This document shows positions 4,303-7,240 of a stretch of 7,240 bases of DNA, one piece after another. The notes under the pieces were generated by a model. It had not been told where the DNA came from, made no database searches, and saw only the letters and a program-made list of their open reading frames with translations. Source of the DNA: Firmicutes bacterium UBA6811. GTDB taxonomy: Bacteria; Bacillota; SHA-98; UBA4971. Position 1 is the first letter of the stretch, and each line of letters opens with the position of its first letter. The stretch covers positions 185-7,424 of the forward strand of contig DKEX01000037.1 of NCBI GenBank assembly GCA_002452295.1, in the 5' to 3' direction. Both the position numbers and the translations under genes were made by a program.

Positions 4303-6906
4303 CTAGGTGCGCCTGAATCGGAGCTCGAACCCTGTCAATTCAAGGTACTCCTCGCACAGGGCCAAGGCCTGTGCATCGCCAACCTCAACGGGGCCCCTGG
4401 CCTCAACATAGCCGTCATGAACGCCGACCTTCATGCCCCCGATGCCATGGCTCGCCAGCAGTTGCCTGGCCACCTCGACGACCTCGTTGACTCTAACGGT
4501 GCCCAGCACCTCCAGTTTCCACCCGGTCGCTTTCTCCAGGTCCGACAGGAGGTCGGCGTACCTGCTGCCCACCTGGGGGCTGATGAACGAAAGCCCGATC
4601 CGGCGTTCGTGCAGATAGATGCTTACCTTTGGCCTGTGGGGCTTGTGCGCGAATGCATCCTCGATCACGCGCTTTGCGACGTTCTGCTCGAATGGTGGCG
4701 TGTCTCCTACGGCAGACCGCGCTCGTGTCCCTGCCGTCGTCCCCGCCGGAGCCCCCGCCCGCGTGCCCGCTCCCTCTCCTGCGCCTACATCCATGCCCGC
4801 GCCCGTCCACGATACCTTTGCCGGTTCGGGCCGCGCGCCGTCCTTGCCCTCCTTCTTGAAGACAAGGGCGATGCCTGTCTCCTCCTCGAAGTCCGCCGCG
4901 CATTTCTCCAGCTCGTCGGAGATGACTGCGCCGTCCGGAAGCTTGACTGTCATGGTCCCTGCCCCGAAGGACGGGTCCTTCTCGGGTGATATCCCGAATC
5001 TGTGAGACAGGTCGAACTTGATCCTCTCCTTCAAGAACTGGGTGTTCGTGCTTTGCATAACCTCGACTCTTCTCAGTGTCTCGCTCTCGAGGTCCGCGAT
5101 AACGTCCCGACACCGCTCGGCGTACTTCGGAGTCGCGAAGTAGAGCGCGATGGCGCCATCGCCGGAGAACCCTATCCTCTGAAGCCCGTATGGGGCAAGC
5201 CTCTCCTGCACAAGGGCCCTTGCCGCATTCTGCTCGAGGGGCTGCGGCGTCGTCGCCTCGACATACTCGGCCTCGCTCAGCATATACACGGTGTTGGGGT
5301 TGGTGGCTGATGCCCGGAAGCGCGGGTCCTCCCGGACGGCCTCGCCTGCACGCTGCATCTCATCGTGTGGCACCTCCCCCTCCCCATACCAGGCCGTTAT
5401 GAGGTCCCGCACCGTAGCTATAGTCCCGGCAAAGCCGCTCTGGATGAGATGGCGCCATAGCTCCCCGGGCTCGAGCGGCTCGTCCCTGTACAGCGCGATG
5501 TCTCTGATCCGCGGGTTCAGCGAGTACTTTCTCGCAGCGTGAGGACGAGGCGCATATTCATACTCGCCCCCTCTCCCCGCAACCTCGATCCTGGCCTCAG
5601 GCAGCTCCGAGGCGAGCCTTGCGGAAAGCGCGGCGCAGGACTCATCGTTCCCGTGGTTGACGAGCACAAACTCGGGCCTCAGGGCCTTGATCGACAGGAC
5701 GATCCCGAGGGAGTCCGCGTGCGCGGAAAGCCCGTACTTCTCGACCCTGGAGTTCACCTGGAGCTCGGCGTCGTTCAAGGTCAACCTGCGCTCGCCTGGA
5801 GGCTTGTCCGAAAGGTCCAGCAGCCTCCGCCCCGGGGACTCCTCGTCCTGATACCCGACTATCGCAAGGAGGCTCCTCTCGTCCCGGACGATCCTTTCCG
5901 CATAGATGGGAGACACGCCGCCGGTCAGCATCCCTGAACTTGCGATCACGACGTACGGGCCGTTTGAGGCAAGCACCCTGTCCCTTTTCGCCTTCGAGTC
6001 AACGGCCTCTATGCCGCTCGTGTAGAAGAGCTCGTAGCCCTGGAGGACCTCCCTGTTGTACCTTGGCGCAAGGTAGTCCGCGTTCCTCGCGAACACGCCG
6101 TTGACGTTCCTGATCAGGCCATCGACATACACAGGGATCTTCTTCTTCGTCCTTCTGAGATGGTTCCTGAGAGCGAGGACTATCTCCTGGGCCCGTCCCA
6201 CGGCAAAGGCGGGTATGAGCACCCTCCCGCCGGCCCCGGCCGTCTCCGCAATTGCGTCGAGCAGCCTCTCGACTTCCTGGGTTCTTGCGGCGTGGAGCCT
6301 CGAACCGTAAGTGGCCTCGGTTACGATGACGTTCACGCCCCGCCTCAGGACGGAACTGAACCTCTGCATTCCCACGGTTTCCTGGTCAAAGGAGGTGAAG
6401 TCTCCCGTGTAGAGGACCGTGCCCTCCTCGAGCTGGAGGAGGACGGACGCCGCCCCCAGTATGTGGCCTGCAGGGAGGAACTCTGCTCGGACGCCGTCCG
6501 CCGGCTCGAACGGGGCCTCGCAGGCATGGGTCAGGGTCCTGTCCAGCGCCCTCTCCGCGTCATCTTCGTTGTAGAGCTTGAGACCCTCCTTGAACTCGGC
6601 CACCTTTATCGCGTCATACAGTAGGACCCTCGCGAGGTCCCTGGTCGCGCCCGTAGCATGGGCATAGACGTCGGGAAAGAGCTTCGCGACCAGCGGAAGG
6701 GTGCCGCAGTGGTCCAGGTGGGCATGTGATATGATGACGGCGTCGAGCTTCAGGTCGCCAAGCGGCTCGAGGTCCGGGAGCATGTCCGTCCCTTCCTCGT
6801 TGACCCTGACGCCGCAATCGAGCAGGATGTTCCTCCCGGAGCTGGTGGTCACCAGAATGCACGAGGCGCCGACCTCGCGGGCGCCGCCGAGAAACCTTAT
6901 CTTCAC
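4303..6906 (-). CDS. Metallo-beta-lactamase/beta-CASP RNase (CPSF73/YSH1-like) with duplicated C-terminal domain
   Basis: Predicted zinc-dependent nuclease of the beta-CASP group, which cuts RNA as endo- or 5' exonuclease; cytoplasmic, no signal peptide. It has 867 residues, about twice the usual ~430-470 of a bare catalytic core. Catalytic motifs in order: D30 (LLDCG), HAHLDH 61-66, H148 (AGHILGA), D169 (YTGDF), E197 (TEATYG), H396 (GLSAHAD) and H418 (LVNHGND). The MBL halves lie at about 1-200 and 380-455, with the beta-CASP insert between (FAVGRAQEI 234-242). Residues about 470-550 are an unassigned helical segment. Residues 556-685 and 738-867 are two diverged copies of one domain, joined by a Gly/Ala/Thr-rich linker. 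GTG at 6906 is chosen because AGGGAGG lies 7 bases before it and KIRFLGGAREVG is the normal family N-terminus; an in-frame ATG at 6981 has no such support. Apparently monocistronic. The RNA substrate is unknown. Confidence 0.92.
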   Translation of the reverse strand: MKIRFLGGAREVGASCILVTTSSGRNILLDCGVRVNEEGTDMLPDLEPLGDLKLDAVIISHAHLDHCGTLPLVAKLFPDVYAHATGATRDLARVLLYDAIKVAEFKEGLKLYNEDDAERALDRTLTHACEAPFEPADGVRAEFLPAGHILGAASVLLQLEEGTVLYTGDFTSFDQETVGMQRFSSVLRRGVNVIVTEATYGSRLHAARTQEVERLLDAIAETAGAGGRVLIPAFAVGRAQEIVLALRNHLRRTKKKIPVYVDGLIRNVNGVFARNADYLAPRYNREVLQGYELFYTSGIEAVDSKAKRDRVLASNGPYVVIASSGMLTGGVSPIYAERIVRDERSLLAIVGYQDEESPGRRLLDLSDKPPGERRLTLNDAELQVNSRVEKYGLSAHADSLGIVLSIKALRPEFVLVNHGNDESCAALSARLASELPEARIEVAGRGGEYEYAPRPHAARKYSLNPRIRDIALYRDEPLEPGELWRHLIQSGFAGTIATVRDLITAWYGEGEVPHDEMQRAGEAVREDPRFRASATNPNTVYMLSEAEYVEATTPQPLEQNAARALVQERLAPYGLQRIGFSGDGAIALYFATPKYAERCRDVIADLESETLRRVEVMQSTNTQFLKERIKFDLSHRFGISPEKDPSFGAGTMTVKLPDGAVISDELEKCAADFEEETGIALVFKKEGKDGARPEPAKVSWTGAGMDVGAGEGAGTRAGAPAGTTAGTRARSAVGDTPPFEQNVAKRVIEDAFAHKPHRPKVSIYLHERRIGLSFISPQVGSRYADLLSDLEKATGWKLEVLGTVRVNEVVEVARQLLASHGIGGMKVGVHDGYVEARGPVEVGDAQALALCEEYLELTGFELRFRRT
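4306..5241 (-). other. Duplicated C-terminal domain pair and linker within the beta-CASP gene
   Basis: Copy A (residues 556-685, DNA 4852-5241) and copy B (738-867, DNA 4306-4695) begin PLEQN and PFEQN and share anchors along their length. These include TP/SP, then DLE at 605-607 and 789-791, T610/T794, EV at 615-616 and 799-800, and TG-x-x-L-x-F near both ends. Their lengths are equal within a few residues. The linker (about 688-736, DNA 4699-4845) is low-complexity Gly, Ala, Thr and Arg. The duplication is old: the DNA copies are no longer obviously alike. Confidence 0.7.
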
Positions 6907-6913
6907 CGATCGT

Positions 6914-6920
6914 CCTCCCT
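6914..6920 (-). promoter_or_regulatory. Ribosome binding site that fixes the beta-CASP gene start
   Basis: AGGGAGG on the minus strand lies 7 bases before the GTG at 6906. The alternative ATG at 6981 lies close to the predicted transcription start and has no ribosome binding site in its transcript. Confidence 0.8.
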
Positions 6921-6969
6921 TTATTCCCTTGAGGACCCCATATCGGGCCCGCCGGAATGCCTCAGGTCG

Positions 6970-6998
6970 ATTGTATAGCACCGATATCTCGAGATCAA
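6970..6998 (-). promoter_or_regulatory. Sigma-70-type promoter of the beta-CASP gene
   Basis: On the minus strand TTGATC (complement of 6993-6998) and TACAAT (complement of 6970-6975) are 17 bases apart. The -10 differs from consensus at one position and the -35 at two. The predicted start near 6963 leaves a leader of roughly 57 bases containing the palindrome CGGGCCCG. The overlapping TATACA is an alternative -10 with 15-base spacing. Confidence 0.6.
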
Positions 6999-7200
6999 CA
7001 GAGGGTCAAAGGGAGGCGATGGAGACGGCGACGGAGACGCCGGTGACGGAAAGTTCCTCATCAGACCAGCCAAAGGCGGCCTGACCCCGATACGCTGGGG
7101 AGAATCGCCGACTTCTCTGGTGTGACACTTGACCATCTTCTCGGTCGCGTAGACGGCTTGGCCCCGTTATGGCTGTGTTCAGTGACAGTCTGACTCTCTC

Positions 7201-7229
7201 TTGCTTGCTGGAGCGCTTTCCAGTAGAAT
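7201..7229 (+). promoter_or_regulatory. Outward promoter with palindrome in its spacer
   Basis: TTGCTT (7201-7206) and TAGAAT (7224-7229) are 17 bases apart on the plus strand. The spacer is almost wholly the inverted repeat CTGGA-GCGCTT-TCCAG (7208-7223), with AGCGCT palindromic at its centre. A dimeric regulator bound there would block RNA polymerase. The gene served lies beyond the right edge. The -35 matches consensus at only three positions. No gene is supported in 7085-7200. Confidence 0.45.
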
Positions 7230-7240
7230 CAAACCGTAGG

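Noticed and set aside
3925..4989. Plus-strand open frame of 354 codons overlapping the coiled-coil gene and the 3' part of the beta-CASP gene
   Set aside because: It lies antisense to a well supported gene, has Arg/Pro/Ser-rich composition typical of an off-frame reading of GC-rich DNA, and shows no recognisable domain.
7019..7084. 21-codon plus-strand ORF (METATETPVTESSSSDQPKAA) with GGGAGG just upstream
   Set aside because: The GGGAGG (7011-7016) is only 2 bases from the ATG, no promoter is evident, and the Ser/Thr-rich peptide matches nothing I know. It could be a real small gene, but the sequence alone does not support it.

Overview
The window looks like chromosomal DNA from a GC-rich bacterium. 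The codon use, the strong AGGAGG-type ribosome binding sites, frequent GTG starts and sigma-70-like promoters suggest a Bacillota-type lineage (Clostridia or Limnochordia-like). That is an inference, because no rRNA or other taxonomic marker is present. All four complete genes appear to start at GTG, each 7-8 bases after a Shine-Dalgarno sequence, so choosing the longest ORF would overextend them.

Left part (1-3470, minus strand): a peptide-type (Dpp/Opp) ABC importer operon read right to left. The order is a family 5 extracellular solute-binding protein, then a DppB-type permease, then a DppC-type permease cut by the left window edge. The ATPase genes would be expected beyond that edge. A good promoter (TTGACT, 17 bp, TATAAA) drives the binding protein, with an 11-bp direct repeat just upstream. 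The two permease genes overlap by 8 bases. Between the binding protein and dppB lies a 334-bp gap holding a degenerate 10-bp-period repeat array and a hairpin with perfect 14-bp arms. This layout would fit higher output of the binding protein than of the permeases.

Middle (3471-4302): one small plus-strand gene with its own extended -10 promoter. It encodes a 135-residue protein that is almost entirely coiled coil and is built from 35-residue repeats. Its function is unknown. It converges on the next gene across a 187-bp gap containing terminator-like hairpins.

Right part (4303-7240): a large minus-strand gene for an 867-residue metallo-beta-lactamase/beta-CASP nuclease of the CPSF73/YSH1 type with all catalytic motifs present. 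Its roughly 400-residue C-terminal extension contains two diverged copies of one ~130-residue domain joined by a Gly/Ala/Thr-rich linker. It has its own promoter. At the far right end a plus-strand promoter carries a palindrome in its spacer and reads out of the window.

The most novel-looking items are the duplicated, possibly RNA-binding C-terminal module of the beta-CASP protein and the phased decamer array inside the transporter operon. No CRISPR array, mobile element, tRNA or defence system was recognised.
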